From the NCBI RefSeq assembly GCF_000981765.1, contig NZ_CP010975.1, positions 2,232,001 through 2,296,000 on the forward strand: a stretch of 64,000 bases of DNA, in the 5' to 3' direction. The translations under genes and the position numbers were made by a program. The first letter of the stretch is position 1. The number at the start of each line of letters is the position of its first letter. This DNA is from Kangiella geojedonensis. GTDB taxonomy: Bacteria > Pseudomonadota > Gammaproteobacteria > Enterobacterales > Kangiellaceae. The notes below the pieces were generated by a model. It saw nothing but the letters and a program-made list of their open reading frames with translations, made no database searches and was not told the DNA's origin. Below, in pieces: positions 1 through 11,075 of this stretch.

Positions 1-664
1 TGAAGTAATTGGCCACACTGCCTATAGCATCAGCCTTACTATCGAATAAGTTAATTTTGCCATCACCATCGAAGTCTACTGTGTAATGACGGTACGAGGT
101 TGGAATAAATTGCCCCATGCCCATGGCGCCAGCATAGGATCCTTTAGGCTCATCTAACTTCCAACCTTGCTCACGAGCTAACACGAAATACTCCGCTAAC
201 TCACCAGCAAAAAACTTGCCGCGTTTCGGGTAGTGGAACGCTAGGGTGCTGATAGCATCGATTACTGGATAGCTTCCCTGAATCCGACCGTAATAAGTTT
301 CAACGCCAATAATCGCAGTGATGATTTCTGCCGGAACCTGAAATTCTTGCTCAGCTTTTTCAAGCAACTCTCGGTTCGCTTCTAAAAATTCAACCCCTTG
401 CTTAATGCGTTTTTGTTGCACAAAAATAGGACGATACTGATACCAGTCTTTACCTTCTGCGGGGCGACTGATGGCATCCAAAATACTTTGACGCTTTTCA
501 GCTTTGCCCAATACGGTGGAAATATAACTCTCTGTAAATCCATGCTCTTTTGCCATGTATTTAGCAAACGCGTCTTTATCAGTGGGTGCCTCACCCGCAT
601 TTGCGGCTAAACCAAACAAGCCAAGCCCTGAACTCAATAACATTGTCGCTAGCATTTTTTTCAT
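1..664 (-). CDS. mltB: Lytic murein transglycosylase B, 3' end cut by window
   Basis: Periplasmic enzyme that cleaves the MurNAc-GlcNAc bond of peptidoglycan and leaves a 1,6-anhydro end. About 221 codons are present; the C-terminus lies beyond base 1. The ATG at 664 follows a clear AGGAGAG ribosome site. Residues 1 to about 23 are a signal peptide with no cysteine, so unlike E. coli MltB it is probably not a lipoprotein. The catalytic glutamate is E122 in IIGVETYYGR, and the family motif MGMGQFIPTSY follows. It lies 51 bases after rodA on the same strand, next to the elongation-specific wall synthesis genes, which suits a role in wall turnover. Confidence 0.93.
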   Translation of the reverse strand, partial: MKKMLATMLLSSGLGLFGLAANAGEAPTDKDAFAKYMAKEHGFTESYISTVLGKAEKRQSILDAISRPAEGKDWYQYRPIFVQQKRIKQGVEFLEANRELLEKAEQEFQVPAEIITAIIGVETYYGRIQGSYPVIDAISTLAFHYPKRGKFFAGELAEYFVLAREQGWKLDEPKGSYAGAMGMGQFIPTSYRHYTVDFDGDGKINLFDSKADAIGSVANYF

Positions 665-715
665 TGAACTCTCCTGGAGCCAGTTATTTTTGTATTAATA
701 ACGATAACTAATCTT

Positions 716-1840
716 TTAAGCCGAATGTAGACGTCGATGGGTTTGTATCGACATTAATATGCCAAAACTCGCCATCAAGGTCACGATCGAGGTACCGCCA
801 TAACTGATCAATGGCAATGGTAACCCGACCACCGGTAACAAACCACTGACCATGCCTATATTTACGAACAAATAAACAAAAAACGTTAAGGTTAACGCTG
901 CGCCCAGTAGGCGACTAAAACTATCTTGACCCTGCAAACTGATGTAAAGACCACGCCAAATCACAAACAGGTAAAGTGCAAGCAAAATGATAATGCCAAT
1001 TAATCCAAACTCTTCGCCTAAGACCGCAAAAATAAAATCGGTATGGCGCTCGGGCAAAAACTCTAACTGAGACTGAGTACCATTGAGCCAACCTTTGCCA
1101 TAAATCCCCCCCGAACCAATCGCAATTTGTGACTGGATAATGTGATAGCCCGAACCTAAGGGATCACTTTCAGGGTTCAAAAAAGTCAGTACACGCCCTT
1201 TCTGGTACTCCTCCATCGTGAAGTACCACATGATGGGCGCTAAAATCATACCGATGCCAAGCGCGCCGACAATATAACGCCACTTCAAACCGGCGAAGAA
1301 AATCACGAAAAACCCAGAAGCCGCAATTAATAATGAGGTTCCTAAATCTGGCTGAATCATAATTAACACGGTAGGCGTTAACACTAAAATCAAACTCACC
1401 AACAAGTGTTTTAACGTCGGTGGTAGCGCTTTATCCGCCAAGTAAGCTGCCACCATAATAGGCACCGCCAACTTCATGATTTCCGATGGCTGAAAGCGCA
1501 CCCCTAAATCAATCCAACGCTGAGCGCCTTTGCTCGACTCGCCGAAGAATATGACCGCCAGCAAAAACACGATGCCGACTAAAAAGAATAAGGGGGCCCA
1601 CTCTTTTAACGTCCTCGGAGCCACTTGAGCTAGCAAAAACATCACGGTTAAGCCAGCGCCGAAACGGATCACTTGTCGCTCGACTAACGCCAAGCTTTCA
1701 CCACCCGCGCTGTAGACCACTAACAAACTGAACGCCATAAGCGCTAGCAAGCCTAATAAAAGAGGCACATCAATGTGTAAACGCCAAAGCAAACTTCTGC
1801 GTGCTTTATGAGTATTAGCCGCACTAGTTCGCAGCGCCAT
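716..1840 (-). CDS. rodA: Rod-shape SEDS peptidoglycan glycosyltransferase RodA
   Basis: Polytopic SEDS-family protein (374 aa, about 10 membrane helices) that polymerises lipid II into glycan strands in the elongasome together with PBP2. Typical SEDS features are visible: the long periplasmic loop with [10 protein letters not shown] and [12 protein letters not shown], and the C-terminal [13 protein letters not shown]. The ATG at 1840 lies inside the 3' end of mrdA (17-base overlap), which indicates translational coupling of the two partner proteins. Length is normal for RodA (370 in E. coli). Confidence 0.96.
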   Translation of the reverse strand: MALRTSAANTHKARRSLLWRLHIDVPLLLGLLALMAFSLLVVYSAGGESLALVERQVIRFGAGLTVMFLLAQVAPRTLKEWAPLFFLVGIVFLLAVIFFGESSKGAQRWIDLGVRFQPSEIMKLAVPIMVAAYLADKALPPTLKHLLVSLILVLTPTVLIMIQPDLGTSLLIAASGFFVIFFAGLKWRYIVGALGIGMILAPIMWYFTMEEYQKGRVLTFLNPESDPLGSGYHIIQSQIAIGSGGIYGKGWLNGTQSQLEFLPERHTDFIFAVLGEEFGLIGIIILLALYLFVIWRGLYISLQGQDSFSRLLGAALTLTFFVYLFVNIGMVSGLLPVVGLPLPLISYGGTSIVTLMASFGILMSIQTHRRLHSA

Positions 1841-3776
1841 TGTTGCTCTCCTCGTCAGTGCTTGCTGTCTCAGCCTGGTTAACCTTTAAAACCTCTAACA
1901 AATAATAATCCATAATTTCGCGAGCTAAAGGCGCAGCGTTAGAACCACCGCCACCAGCGTTTTCCATCATTACTGCCAACGCAATCTTCGGCTGTTCAAA
2001 AGGAGCGTAACCGATAAATAGGGCATTATCATGGAATTTTTCTGCTATTTTTGTGGCATCGTACTCTTCGTCTTGAGCAATACTCTTAACCTGAGCCGTG
2101 CCCGTTTTACCCGCAGCAACATATTCAGCGTCAGTAAAAGCACTGCGAGCCGTGCCTCGTGGGGGCTCTGTCACTTTTTTCATGCTGTCTTTAACTAGGT
2201 CGAGCCAACTACCATCGCTGGTGTCGATTTGATGATATGCCATCACTGGGGTATTGGCCTCGAAGCGATTATCCTGAGCAAACTCTTTAACCAATTGTAA
2301 GTTATAACGAATGCCATCGTTAGCTAATACAGCGGTGGCATTGGCTAACTGCAGCGGCGTCACCGTCCAGAAGCCCTGACCAATACCAATATTCACCGTA
2401 TCTCCATTATACCAAGGCTCTCCGCGAGCGGACTTTTTCCAATCTCGCGACGGCATGATGCCCACTTTTTCCTCAACAATATCGATACCAGTTTTTTGGC
2501 CAAAGCCAAACTGCTTCATGCCATCATAAATGTTGTTAATTCCTAAACGAACAGAGAGGTCATAGAAAAACGTATCACACGACTCAACAATCGCCTGCAT
2601 CACACCAACCGTGGCACCATGCCCCCATGCTTTCCAGTCCCGATAACGGTGATCATTATTCGGGAGCGAGAACCAACCTGGATCAGCAATTCGTGTACTT
2701 GGCGTAATAACCCCTTCTTTTAATCCTAAAAATGCTAAATGAGGTTTAATGGTAGACGCTGGCGGATAGGTCCCTTGAACCGCACGGTTATACAAAGGAC
2801 GTTCAGGAGTTAGTAGCTTTTGATAATCTTCGCTAGAAATGCCACCCGTGAACATATTAGGGTCGTAAGACGGCTCACTGACCATGGCTAATACACCGCC
2901 TGTGGATGGCTCAACCGCAACCACCGCGCCACGTGCGCCGTTTTCTTTCATCAACTGAGTAATTTTCTGCTGCAAGCCTAGATGCAAATATAGATGTAGG
3001 TCTTCCCCGGCTTGTGGCTCTTCTCGCTCCAGAACCCTGACGATCCTGCCACGCACGTCAGTTTCTACCTTCTCACTGCCAACCTCACCATGAAGCCGAT
3101 TTTCATAGAAGCGCTCTAAACCCAGCTTACCCATTTTGCCCGTGGCAGCGTAACGTTGACGGGTAGTACCCACTTCCTTCTTTTCCCTGACATCTTTTTC
3201 GTCCATCCGAACCAGATCATCTTGGGTAATCGCACCCATGCGGCCCAAAACATGAACTAAGCTCGCAGCATAGGGGTAATACCGCTCTAATCGAGCTTCG
3301 ACACTAACACCCGCGAAGAAATGTTGGTTAGCGGAAAAGATGGCGACTTCTTGTTCATTCAGATTGGTTTTGATGGCGTAAGAATTAAACTTCGGGCGAA
3401 ACTTCACTTGCTCCAAAAATTTGTCCACTTGCTCATCAGTGATATCAAACATCTGGCGCAAGCGCTCTACGGTGTCATCCATATCATCGACTTGCTCAGG
3501 AACAATTTCTAAAGCAAAGATTGAGCGGTTTTGCGCGAGTAACTTCCCCGTTTGGTCATAAATAAGCCCACGGACCGGTGCGATAGGCTGGACTCGGATA
3601 CGATTATTTTCCGATTGGGTTTGGTATTTGTTGTGGTCAATGACTTGTAACTTAAACTCACGAGCAATGAGAAAAATCATTAAGCCAATAACAATAGCTA
3701 GCGCGATCACGCAACGGACGAAAAACAAAGAGGTTTCTCGGCCAACGTCTTTTATGGCTTCGCGTCGTTTTAGCAT
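1824..3776 (-). CDS. mrdA: Penicillin-binding protein 2, elongasome transpeptidase
   Basis: Monofunctional class B PBP that cross-links peptidoglycan during rod elongation. A single N-terminal membrane helix (about residues 18-38) is followed by the PBP dimerisation domain and the transpeptidase domain. The active-site motifs are S341-T-I-K (nucleophile Ser341), S399-C-D and K557-T-G-T. At 650 aa it is slightly longer than E. coli PBP2 (633). The tail is rich in Glu, Asn and Ala. The gene overlaps rodA and sits 66 bases after rlmH, as in the conserved rlmH-mrdA-rodA order. Confidence 0.97.
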   Translation of the reverse strand: MLKRREAIKDVGRETSLFFVRCVIALAIVIGLMIFLIAREFKLQVIDHNKYQTQSENNRIRVQPIAPVRGLIYDQTGKLLAQNRSIFALEIVPEQVDDMDDTVERLRQMFDITDEQVDKFLEQVKFRPKFNSYAIKTNLNEQEVAIFSANQHFFAGVSVEARLERYYPYAASLVHVLGRMGAITQDDLVRMDEKDVREKKEVGTTRQRYAATGKMGKLGLERFYENRLHGEVGSEKVETDVRGRIVRVLEREEPQAGEDLHLYLHLGLQQKITQLMKENGARGAVVAVEPSTGGVLAMVSEPSYDPNMFTGGISSEDYQKLLTPERPLYNRAVQGTYPPASTIKPHLAFLGLKEGVITPSTRIADPGWFSLPNNDHRYRDWKAWGHGATVGVMQAIVESCDTFFYDLSVRLGINNIYDGMKQFGFGQKTGIDIVEEKVGIMPSRDWKKSARGEPWYNGDTVNIGIGQGFWTVTPLQLANATAVLANDGIRYNLQLVKEFAQDNRFEANTPVMAYHQIDTSDGSWLDLVKDSMKKVTEPPRGTARSAFTDAEYVAAGKTGTAQVKSIAQDEEYDATKIAEKFHDNALFIGYAPFEQPKIALAVMMENAGGGGSNAAPLAREIMDYYLLEVLKVNQAETASTDEESNNGAAN

Positions 3777-3842
3777 AACAAATGATTAAACCATTGCTTA
3801 GGTTTTTGTTTCACATCAACTACTTATCATTATTCACGGAGA

Positions 3843-4313
3843 TTATTCTCGATGATACGGATGGTTCACCGTCACTGACCAGGCTCGATACAAAGATTCC
3901 GCAATAATCACTCGAACCATAGGATGCGGAAAGGTAAGGTTCGATAAAGACACTTTCTGGTTCGCTCGTTCAATACAAGCTGGCGCTAAGCCCTCAGGAC
4001 CGCCCACAAAAAACACCACACTCGGGTGATGCTGTTGCCAATGTTCGATTTGCTGCGCAAGCTGAGGCGTTGATAGCTGCTTACCCTTCACATCTAAAGC
4101 AATGACCCAGTCAGCACTCGAAACGTGGGACAGCATGGCTTCGCCTTCTTTATCCGTTAACCGTGTAATATCAGCATTCTTTCCGCGTTTGACCGCTGGA
4201 ACCTCGATCAGTTCCAGTTGAAAATCTCTGGGAAAACGACGGGCATACTCATTATACCCCTGCTCAACCCAGCTAGGCATTTTTTGACCGACCGTGATTA
4301 AGCGCAGCTGCAT
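3843..4313 (-). CDS. rlmH: 23S rRNA pseudouridine-1915 N3-methyltransferase RlmH
   Basis: SPOUT-class methyltransferase that uses S-adenosylmethionine to methylate pseudouridine 1915 in helix 69 of 23S rRNA on 70S ribosomes. It is 156 aa, the usual length. The knotted SAM-binding region is visible as [13 protein letters not shown] and [22 protein letters not shown], and the protein ends NHPYHRE, typical of the family. ATG at 4313; 18 bases after rsfS. Confidence 0.97.
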   Translation of the reverse strand: MQLRLITVGQKMPSWVEQGYNEYARRFPRDFQLELIEVPAVKRGKNADITRLTDKEGEAMLSHVSSADWVIALDVKGKQLSTPQLAQQIEHWQQHHPSVVFFVGGPEGLAPACIERANQKVSLSNLTFPHPMVRVIIAESLYRAWSVTVNHPYHRE

Positions 4314-4331
4314 GGAGTTACGTCAGAATAG

Positions 4332-4676
4332 TTATTGAGAGCGTGCGTCTTTCCAATTAGGATCCCACAACTTTTCAAGCTGATAAAAGTCGCGAGTTTG
4401 CGCCAGCATGATATGCACCACGACATCGCCTAAATCGACCAAAACCCACTCAGAAACATCATCACCTTCAACACCGAGCGGTTGAATGCCTTGATCCTTC
4501 ATTTCACTAACTAAGTTATGCGCCACAGACTTCACATGACGATTAGAAGTACCGCTAGCAACCACCATATAATCGGTGACTGTACTCAATTCTTTAACAT
4601 CTAACACGCTGATTTCTTTAGCTTTTAGGTCTTCCAGTTGCTCAACAACAACATTCTTTAATTGCTCGACTTGCAT
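4332..4676 (-). CDS. rsfS: Ribosome silencing factor RsfS
   Basis: Binds ribosomal protein uL14 on the 50S subunit and blocks subunit joining when nutrients fall. It is 114 aa with the Iojap/RsfS signature: TVTDYMVVASGTSNRHVKS near residues 32-50 and DVVVHIMLAQTRDFYQLEKLW near the end. It lies 8 bases after nadD and 18 bases before rlmH, inside the conserved nadD-rsfS-rlmH block. Confidence 0.96.
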   Translation of the reverse strand: MQVEQLKNVVVEQLEDLKAKEISVLDVKELSTVTDYMVVASGTSNRHVKSVAHNLVSEMKDQGIQPLGVEGDDVSEWVLVDLGDVVVHIMLAQTRDFYQLEKLWDPNWKDARSQ

Positions 4677-4684
4677 TAATTACC

Positions 4685-5371
4685 TTAACTCTTAGGGTTT
4701 AAGCCATATAGGCCATGCTGATTTATGTACTCTAGTATACCATCTGGCAATAAAAATCGGGGTGAAAACCCTTGATTTATTTGCTCTCGGATATAGGTCG
4801 ATGAAATATCCAATTGCGGCATCTGGCAAAAGCCGACTTTACCAAAGCTATGTTGCGGCAAAGACTCAAGATCTTCTATAGCAAAGTTCTGGTAAAACTC
4901 CGCCACTTCACCCTCAGTCGGCAACTGACTGCTAGGACGTCCGACAACCAGAATGTTAGTCAGCTTTATCAACTCCTGCCATTGATACCATTCATTGAGC
5001 TTTGCGAACGCATCCGTACCCATTAGAAAGACTAGGCAAGCATCACCAACACCTTTTTGCTCAAGTTCGTGGCGAATTTCACGCAAGGTTACGACGCTAT
5101 AGCTTGGCTCTTTGCGCTGCAACTCGCGGTTATCGACGGTTAACTGAGGATATTTACCCGCCACCAACTGCAACATTTCAATTCGTTGTTGTGGCGAAGC
5201 GCCCGGTTGTGGTCGGTGGGGTGGATAGGCTGCTGGCATCAAAGAAATCTTTGCTGTTGGAAAGCGGTTCAACATTTCCTGGGTCATGCGAAGGTGCCCA
5301 AAGTGAACCGGGTCGAAAGTTCCGCCTAACACTATATGCATCGCTTTTTTGCCGTTAGTGCTCACTGACAT
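4685..5371 (-). CDS. nadD: Nicotinate-nucleotide adenylyltransferase NadD
   Basis: Transfers AMP from ATP to nicotinate mononucleotide in NAD synthesis. The nucleotidyltransferase motif GGTFDPVHFGH is at residues 16-26 (HxGH at 23-26), GTDAF at about 118, and the C-terminal ISSTYIR at about 189-195. I start at the ATG at 5371, which overlaps the holA stop as TGATG. A TTG one codon upstream and a second ATG ten codons downstream (MHIVLGG) are alternatives; the downstream one gives the family's usual N-terminus but has no visible ribosome site. Coupled to holA. Confidence 0.94.
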   Translation of the reverse strand: MSVSTNGKKAMHIVLGGTFDPVHFGHLRMTQEMLNRFPTAKISLMPAAYPPHRPQPGASPQQRIEMLQLVAGKYPQLTVDNRELQRKEPSYSVVTLREIRHELEQKGVGDACLVFLMGTDAFAKLNEWYQWQELIKLTNILVVGRPSSQLPTEGEVAEFYQNFAIEDLESLPQHSFGKVGFCQMPQLDISSTYIREQINQGFSPRFLLPDGILEYINQHGLYGLNPKS

Positions 5372-6471
5372 CAAGACATCCCAAAAGCTTTCTTAATATC
5401 ATTCAAACCATCCGTTGCGGCTTGCGATGGCTTTTGACTGCCACCCTTTTGCCCCCCAGCTTGAGTTTTTTTGGCTCTGAAAGGATTAACACCAGCGATT
5501 AAGCACACCACGTAAGACAACTCTTGCCACGCATCGACGTCGGCTTGCCCTTTAACCCCTTTATCAATCATGGTTAAGCGCTGGATCATGGCATACCATT
5601 TTTTGACGCTTCCTTTACTTAAAGCTACCTGTAGCACTTTTTGCTTCTTGGGCCACACACGGTTGGCTTTGAAGATCTCAGGTATTGGTGTTCCAGCAGC
5701 AATGTCTTCAGACCATTTGGCTAAGTTTTGGCACTCACGAAGTAACTGATTAACCACAGGCAAAGGATAAGTTCCTTCAGCCTCAATGCTGGCTAACATG
5801 CGCAAAGCACGGTCCGCTTGTCCTGCCAAACAAGCATCACCCAACTCAAAGGTCGAGTAACGAGCATTTTCGCCAACATACTCACGCATACTATCGCCGC
5901 TAATCACGTTACCTTCGGCGAGTAGCGATAACATTTGTAAATCTTGGTGCGCCGCCAGCAAGTTACCTTCACAACGCTCAATCAGAACTTGTACCGCATC
6001 ATTGTCGAGTTGCACGTTAAGCTGAGTCGCGCGTTGACGTAGCCAGCCGCCAAGCCTTTCCGCTGGAATAGGCCAAACTTCAACCACGATGCCAGCTTGC
6101 TCTAAAGTTTTAAACCATGAGGTACGTTTTTCGTTAGATAGCTTGGGGGCAATGATAAGCAGCACATCTGTCGGTTGACTATTGATAAAGCTTTGTATGG
6201 CTTCGCCTTGAGCTTTTTTAATGGATTTATCAAAGCGCCACTCCAGCAATCGAGTTTCAGCGAACAGAGACATGGTACCAGCTTGATCGGTCAGCGGATT
6301 CGCAGCACTTGAATCTTCAATAATTTGGCGCTCTAAAATGCCCTGCTTTTTGCAATGGGCGCGGATCTGGTCGGCGGCTTCCATTTTTTGCCAAGGCTCA
6401 TCGCCAGCAACGAGATAGACTGGAAAACTTTGAGTAAGTGCTTGCTGTAATTTTTCTGGATAAACTTTCAC
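5371..6471 (-). CDS. holA: DNA polymerase III subunit delta
   Basis: Delta subunit of the clamp loader; it opens the beta sliding clamp. 366 aa. It starts with GTG (6471), giving MKVYPEKLQQAL, which aligns with E. coli HolA MIRLYPEQL, so GTG is preferred over later codons. The N-terminal AAA+-like fold lacks a working Walker A, as expected for delta, and the C-terminal helical collar domain is normal. The extreme C-terminus has a Gln/Gly/Lys-rich segment not needed for the fold. Gene order lptE-holA-nadD is conserved. Confidence 0.94.
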   Translation of the reverse strand: MKVYPEKLQQALTQSFPVYLVAGDEPWQKMEAADQIRAHCKKQGILERQIIEDSSAANPLTDQAGTMSLFAETRLLEWRFDKSIKKAQGEAIQSFINSQPTDVLLIIAPKLSNEKRTSWFKTLEQAGIVVEVWPIPAERLGGWLRQRATQLNVQLDNDAVQVLIERCEGNLLAAHQDLQMLSLLAEGNVISGDSMREYVGENARYSTFELGDACLAGQADRALRMLASIEAEGTYPLPVVNQLLRECQNLAKWSEDIAAGTPIPEIFKANRVWPKKQKVLQVALSKGSVKKWYAMIQRLTMIDKGVKGQADVDAWQELSYVVCLIAGVNPFRAKKTQAGGQKGGSQKPSQAATDGLNDIKKAFGMS

Positions 6472-6500
6472 GTTTGCCTTGGCGGTTAATGTTCAGAAGG

Positions 6501-7013
6501 TTACGAGTTAGGCTTAAGATGCAAAGTCGTGGCCATTTGTAACAACAAACGATTAATCACATCCTGATGCATATCGTCGACCAATCGTTTCTGCTCGTTG
6601 ACTTGTCCTGACTCTAAGGTTCGCTGATAAGCAAATTCACGACGACTGGTTAAGGTTTGTGTTTCAGGCTCGCCTTCAGTCACCATATTAGGTGTCAGCA
6701 ATTGATATTTTAGCGTAAAAATCAATTCGAGTTCACTGGCTCGCCCAAAGCTATCGCGTGCTACTGTGCGCTTCTCCGTATGATAGCCAACCACCGCTAA
6801 CTGTATTTTCGAATCTTCAGCTGCCGTGACCACATCAGCGCCCTGATAAGCCAGTCGTTGTTTCAGCGTGCGCTCAAACTCAGCGTTTGGAGTCTTGCTT
6901 AACAGCCAGACCTTAGCGCCATCCAAATCGGTTCCAGCGCCACGCAGGTGAAAGCCGCAAGCCGTTAATAAACCACTCAAAACAATCACCGTCAGTAATA
7001 AACGAATTTTCAT
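6501..7013 (-). CDS. lptE: LPS-assembly lipoprotein LptE
   Basis: Outer-membrane lipoprotein that plugs and supports the LptD barrel, which inserts lipopolysaccharide in the outer leaflet. 170 aa. The lipobox LLTAC is at residues 15-19 (Cys19 lipidated), followed by the family signature GFHLRG. It lies between leuS and holA, its standard place. Sequence beyond the N-terminus is poorly conserved in the family, so context and the CGFHLRG start carry the call. Confidence 0.94.
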   Translation of the reverse strand: MKIRLLLTVIVLSGLLTACGFHLRGAGTDLDGAKVWLLSKTPNAEFERTLKQRLAYQGADVVTAAEDSKIQLAVVGYHTEKRTVARDSFGRASELELIFTLKYQLLTPNMVTEGEPETQTLTSRREFAYQRTLESGQVNEQKRLVDDMHQDVINRLLLQMATTLHLKPNS

Positions 7014-7045
7014 TCTAATCCTATCACTCAGCCTTAATCAGTTAA

Positions 7046-9652
7046 TCAATTAGCAACAATATTCACCAGTTTACCCGGAACCACGATCACTTTACGAACC
7101 GTATTACCGTCAGTAAACTTCTTAACGTGCTCGTCTTCAAGCGCTAGCGCCTCGACCTCTTCTTTTGAGGCACTGGCAGAAACCGTGATTTTGGCTCGAA
7201 CCTTGCCATTAACTTGAACCACGATCAGCTTTTCATCTTGAACCATCGCAGATTTATCGGCTACAGGCCACTTGGCGTCAACAACATCCGAGCGCTCAGC
7301 ATCATCAACCAGCTCGCCTAGGGCTGTCCACAATTCAGAACATACGTGTGGCACGATAGGTGCCAATAACAGAACCGCGGTCTCTAACGCTTCATGCAAA
7401 ACGGCGCGATCTTGCTCAGACATTTCTTCCGCTTTTGCCGCGTGATTCAATAGCTCCATCACTGCCGCAATCGCTGTATTAAAGGTAAAACGACGATCAT
7501 AATCATCAGTCACCTTAGCGATGGTTTCATGGGTTTTGCGACGCAGTGCTTTTTGATCACCATTCAGGGTCGAAACGTCTAACTGACTCACCGCGCCTTT
7601 TTGCTGATGCGACTGCACCATTTTCCATAAACGACGCAAGAAACGTAGCGAACCTTCTACTGCTGAATCTTGCCATTCCAAGGATTGATCAGGTGGCGAT
7701 GCAAACATGGTGTATAAACGCATGGTATCCGCACCATACTGCTCCACCATTGACTGCGGATCGATACCGTTGTTCTTCGATTTCGACATTTTCGTCATGC
7801 CGGCGTGCGTGACTTCATTGCCATCTTGATCGACCGCCTTGACGATATTGCCTTTGTCGTCACGCTCAAGCACTTCAACGTCTAGCGGCGACACCCAGTG
7901 ACGCGCACCTTTGTCATCCACATAGTAATAAGCGTCAGCCAGCACCATGCCCTGACACAATAATTTTTTCGCAGGCTCATCAGAATTAACCAAGCCCATG
8001 TCACGCAATAACTTGTGGAAGAAACGGAAATACAATAAGTGCATGGTCGCGTGTTCAATACCACCAATATACTGATCCACAGGTAACCAATGGTTCGCCT
8101 TCTCAGGATCAAGCATACCGTCTTCGTAATTTGGACAAGTAAAGCGTGCGTAGTACCAGCTCGACTCCATAAAGGTATCAAAAGTATCCGTTTCACGAAC
8201 ACCTTCAACGCCATCAACCACCGCTTTTTTCCACTCTTCATCAGTGTTGAGCGGGCTGGTCACGCCATCCATCGAAACATCTTCTGGTAAACGAACAGGA
8301 AGCTGGTCCTCTGGCGCAGGAACGACCGAACCGTCTGGCATGTTAATCATAGGAATCGGTGCGCCCCAATAACGTTGACGCGATACGCCCCAATCGCGCA
8401 GACGATAGTTAACGGTTTTGTTACCCTTACCCATCGATTCTAACTTTGCCGCAATCGCATCAAACGCTTTCTCGAAAGGCATCTCCGAAAATTCGCCTGA
8501 ATTAATCACGATACCTTTTTCGGTATAAGCTGCTTCGCTAATGTCTAGCTCAGAACCGTCAGCAGGCTTTACCACTTCTGCTTTATCAATGCTGTATTTG
8601 GTGGCGAATTCATAATCACGCTGATCGTGTGCAGGAACCGCCATTACAGCGCCGGTGCCGTAATCCATTAATACAAAGTTCGCGACCCAAATTGGTACCT
8701 CTTTGCCGGTAAGCGGATGCTTGGCGTACAAGCCAGTTGCCATACCTTTCTTTTCCATGGTCGCCATTTCGGCTTCCGATACCTTGCTGTTTTTGCACTC
8801 GTGCACAAAATCAGCAAGCTCAGCATTCTTTTCAGCTGCCATTGCCGCAATCGGGTGTCCTGCTGCAACCGCAAGGTAAGTGACACCATATAGCGTGTCT
8901 GGGCGCGTGGTATAAACACGTAGGTTGTCACCTTGATCAAAATCAAACTCAACCTCGACGCCTTCCGAGCGGCCAATCCAGTTCTTCTGCATGGTTTTCA
9001 CCATGTCGGGCCAGCCTTTAAGCTTCTCAATGTCTTCTAACAGCTCTTCCGCGTAGTCTGTGATTTTAACAAACCACTGTGGAATCTCTTTCTGCTCCAC
9101 CGGCGTATCACAGCGCCAGCAAGTGCCGTCTACTACCTGCTCATTCGCCAAAACCGTCTGATCATTTGGGCACCAGTTAACCGAGGAAGTCTTTTTATAG
9201 ACTAGGCCTTTTTCGTAGAGCTTTGTGAAAAACCACTGCTCCCAGCGGTAATATTCAGGCTGACACGTGGCAAACTCGCGATCCCAATCAAAGGCAAAGC
9301 CCAACGTCTGCAACTGACCTTTCATGTACTCGATATTTTCGTAAGTCCAAGGCGCAGGCGACGCATTATTCTTCACCGCCGCATTTTCCGCAGGCAAACC
9401 AAAAGCATCCCAACCAAACGGCTGCATCACATTTTTGCCCTGCATACGCTGGAAACGCGACACCACATCACCGATCGTATAGTTACGAACGTGGCCCATG
9501 TGTAATCGACCACTCGGGTACGGGAACATGCTCAAGCAGTAAAACTTCTCTTTCGAAGCATCTTCGACCGCCTTAAAGGTTTGATTTTTTTGCCACTTTT
9601 CTTGAATTTTCCCTTCAATTTCAGAAGGTTGGTAGTGCTCAGTTAGTTGCAT
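7046..9652 (-). CDS. leuS: Leucyl-tRNA synthetase
   Basis: Class Ia synthetase that charges tRNA-Leu. 868 aa, full length. HIGH-type motif H51-M-G-H in [15 protein letters not shown], and KMSKS at about residue 622. The CP1 editing domain lies between, with the conserved [12 protein letters not shown]. The zinc-type cysteine pair CPNDQ/CWRCD is also present. ATG at 9652. It heads the leuS-lptE-holA-nadD-rsfS-rlmH-mrdA-rodA-mltB run, all on the minus strand with short gaps, so probably one long operon. Confidence 0.98.
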   Translation of the reverse strand: MQLTEHYQPSEIEGKIQEKWQKNQTFKAVEDASKEKFYCLSMFPYPSGRLHMGHVRNYTIGDVVSRFQRMQGKNVMQPFGWDAFGLPAENAAVKNNASPAPWTYENIEYMKGQLQTLGFAFDWDREFATCQPEYYRWEQWFFTKLYEKGLVYKKTSSVNWCPNDQTVLANEQVVDGTCWRCDTPVEQKEIPQWFVKITDYAEELLEDIEKLKGWPDMVKTMQKNWIGRSEGVEVEFDFDQGDNLRVYTTRPDTLYGVTYLAVAAGHPIAAMAAEKNAELADFVHECKNSKVSEAEMATMEKKGMATGLYAKHPLTGKEVPIWVANFVLMDYGTGAVMAVPAHDQRDYEFATKYSIDKAEVVKPADGSELDISEAAYTEKGIVINSGEFSEMPFEKAFDAIAAKLESMGKGNKTVNYRLRDWGVSRQRYWGAPIPMINMPDGSVVPAPEDQLPVRLPEDVSMDGVTSPLNTDEEWKKAVVDGVEGVRETDTFDTFMESSWYYARFTCPNYEDGMLDPEKANHWLPVDQYIGGIEHATMHLLYFRFFHKLLRDMGLVNSDEPAKKLLCQGMVLADAYYYVDDKGARHWVSPLDVEVLERDDKGNIVKAVDQDGNEVTHAGMTKMSKSKNNGIDPQSMVEQYGADTMRLYTMFASPPDQSLEWQDSAVEGSLRFLRRLWKMVQSHQQKGAVSQLDVSTLNGDQKALRRKTHETIAKVTDDYDRRFTFNTAIAAVMELLNHAAKAEEMSEQDRAVLHEALETAVLLLAPIVPHVCSELWTALGELVDDAERSDVVDAKWPVADKSAMVQDEKLIVVQVNGKVRAKITVSASASKEEVEALALEDEHVKKFTDGNTVRKVIVVPGKLVNIVAN

Positions 9653-9875
9653 TGTCTGAAAATCTTTAGTTATTAAATGTGATTAAGAGGAAACAGGCCA
9701 AAAGCCCCGCACAGCCTCAAACGACAAGCTGTTAATGTTACCTGACAGGGGGGAGAGCAACAAGGTTAATTGTTAGGGTTTATGGAGTGTTGCAGTAGGC
9801 TGTATAGATTCAGCCATCTTTTAATTTAATACCATACCAATTAGACTCCAACAAACTAGAGTATATCGGTAAGAA

Positions 9876-11075
9876 CTACTGATAATCCTGAGGGGTGAGC
9901 GAGAATTCAACTTCGATAGAAACGGTCACACTACTATTTTTAGGAATATCTAATAGGCCACTTACCGTATTCCCGCTTTGCGATAAGTTACACGTCACCC
10001 CAGCACTACATGAAACATTCGTTATTGTAAGGCCGTTAGGAACAGTATCTTCAAAACTGACCCCTGAAAGATTAGAGTTCCCGTCATTTGACACAGTAAC
10101 CGCATAAACACTGGTTCCTTTCGGGGAATACCCTGTATTAGCATCGGTCTTAGTTACTGAGATATCAGCTTCCTGACGGTTAACAAAGTCACATATTAAT
10201 CGCTCTGTTTTAGTGATGTTCAATGATGAAACAGAACCATCAGCTAAGTTAACCGTTCCAACTGAAACGTTATTACGATCAACACATTGAATATCCGTCA
10301 CAGCCCAGTTGTCCGGGGTGAGCTCGTCAATAGTATAAGAGCCTGGGTCGAGCTGTAGGTACAGTTGACCGCTACCTGTAATAATATCATTGCGCGACGT
10401 TCCGGGGCTGTTGCTATTAAAAGTAAAAGTCGTGGCTGTATCCGTTCCAGCATCTTTTCTTAATATGAGCTGCCCTTTATCAGAGTCACGCAGACAATCT
10501 TTAGGATCTGAAGTCGGGGATGCGGACGGATAAGAACAAGCATTTACCTGCACTCCACCTGCAGGCACGTCTAACGTAGACACATCACATGTAACCTTAG
10601 TATCTTGAGGGTGAGCTTCTCCGCCCGGGAAAGGATCGTCATCGGAAATCTCTGAACTACAAGTTGTACCCGTTAGCGCAAATAACGTTGCACCACCACA
10701 ACGCTCCTCCGAGTCGGGACTGGTACACATATAAGCGAACGGCGTTGTAGGCAATATAGTTGCAGGCTGTCCCCCAACCTGAAAACAAATGGCGTAATCA
10801 ATGAAACCGGAAGGATCATCATCTGTATCAAAAAGCATACAGCCATCGCCAGTATTGTTACCTGAGAAATTGACTTTATCAAAGCTCACCGACACCAAAT
10901 AAGAGCTGGGTAAAGGATCAAAGTCATAACACATCTGCGTCAGGTCAGCCTGCGCACTACCGCTTAAATCATTCACACCACCACTATCAGCGTGACAAGC
11001 AAAGTCAGCGCTCGCAGTAGGCACAATAGTAAATAACGTTAGTCCCAATAGATAAACAAATACTAAATATCGCAT
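9876..11075 (-). CDS. Secreted protein with prealbumin-like and DUF11 domains
   Basis: Function unknown. The ATG at 11075 is preferred because it directly begins a signal peptide (residues 1-23, ending PTASA) and follows AAGGGA; an upstream in-frame start would add 22 unlikely residues. About residues 24-200 are a Cys-rich, Asp/Gly-rich domain I do not recognise. About 205-300 resemble prealbumin-like folds of surface proteins (GQLILRKDAGTDTATTFTF, GSYTIDELTPDNW). About 305-399 are a DUF11/conserved-repeat domain (ADISVTKTDANTGYSPKG). It ends right after this domain with no sorting signal. Probably exported or surface-exposed. It sits alone between leuS and lnt. Confidence 0.72.
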   Translation of the reverse strand: MRYLVFVYLLGLTLFTIVPTASADFACHADSGGVNDLSGSAQADLTQMCYDFDPLPSSYLVSVSFDKVNFSGNNTGDGCMLFDTDDDPSGFIDYAICFQVGGQPATILPTTPFAYMCTSPDSEERCGGATLFALTGTTCSSEISDDDPFPGGEAHPQDTKVTCDVSTLDVPAGGVQVNACSYPSASPTSDPKDCLRDSDKGQLILRKDAGTDTATTFTFNSNSPGTSRNDIITGSGQLYLQLDPGSYTIDELTPDNWAVTDIQCVDRNNVSVGTVNLADGSVSSLNITKTERLICDFVNRQEADISVTKTDANTGYSPKGTSVYAVTVSNDGNSNLSGVSFEDTVPNGLTITNVSCSAGVTCNLSQSGNTVSGLLDIPKNSSVTVSIEVEFSLTPQDYQ

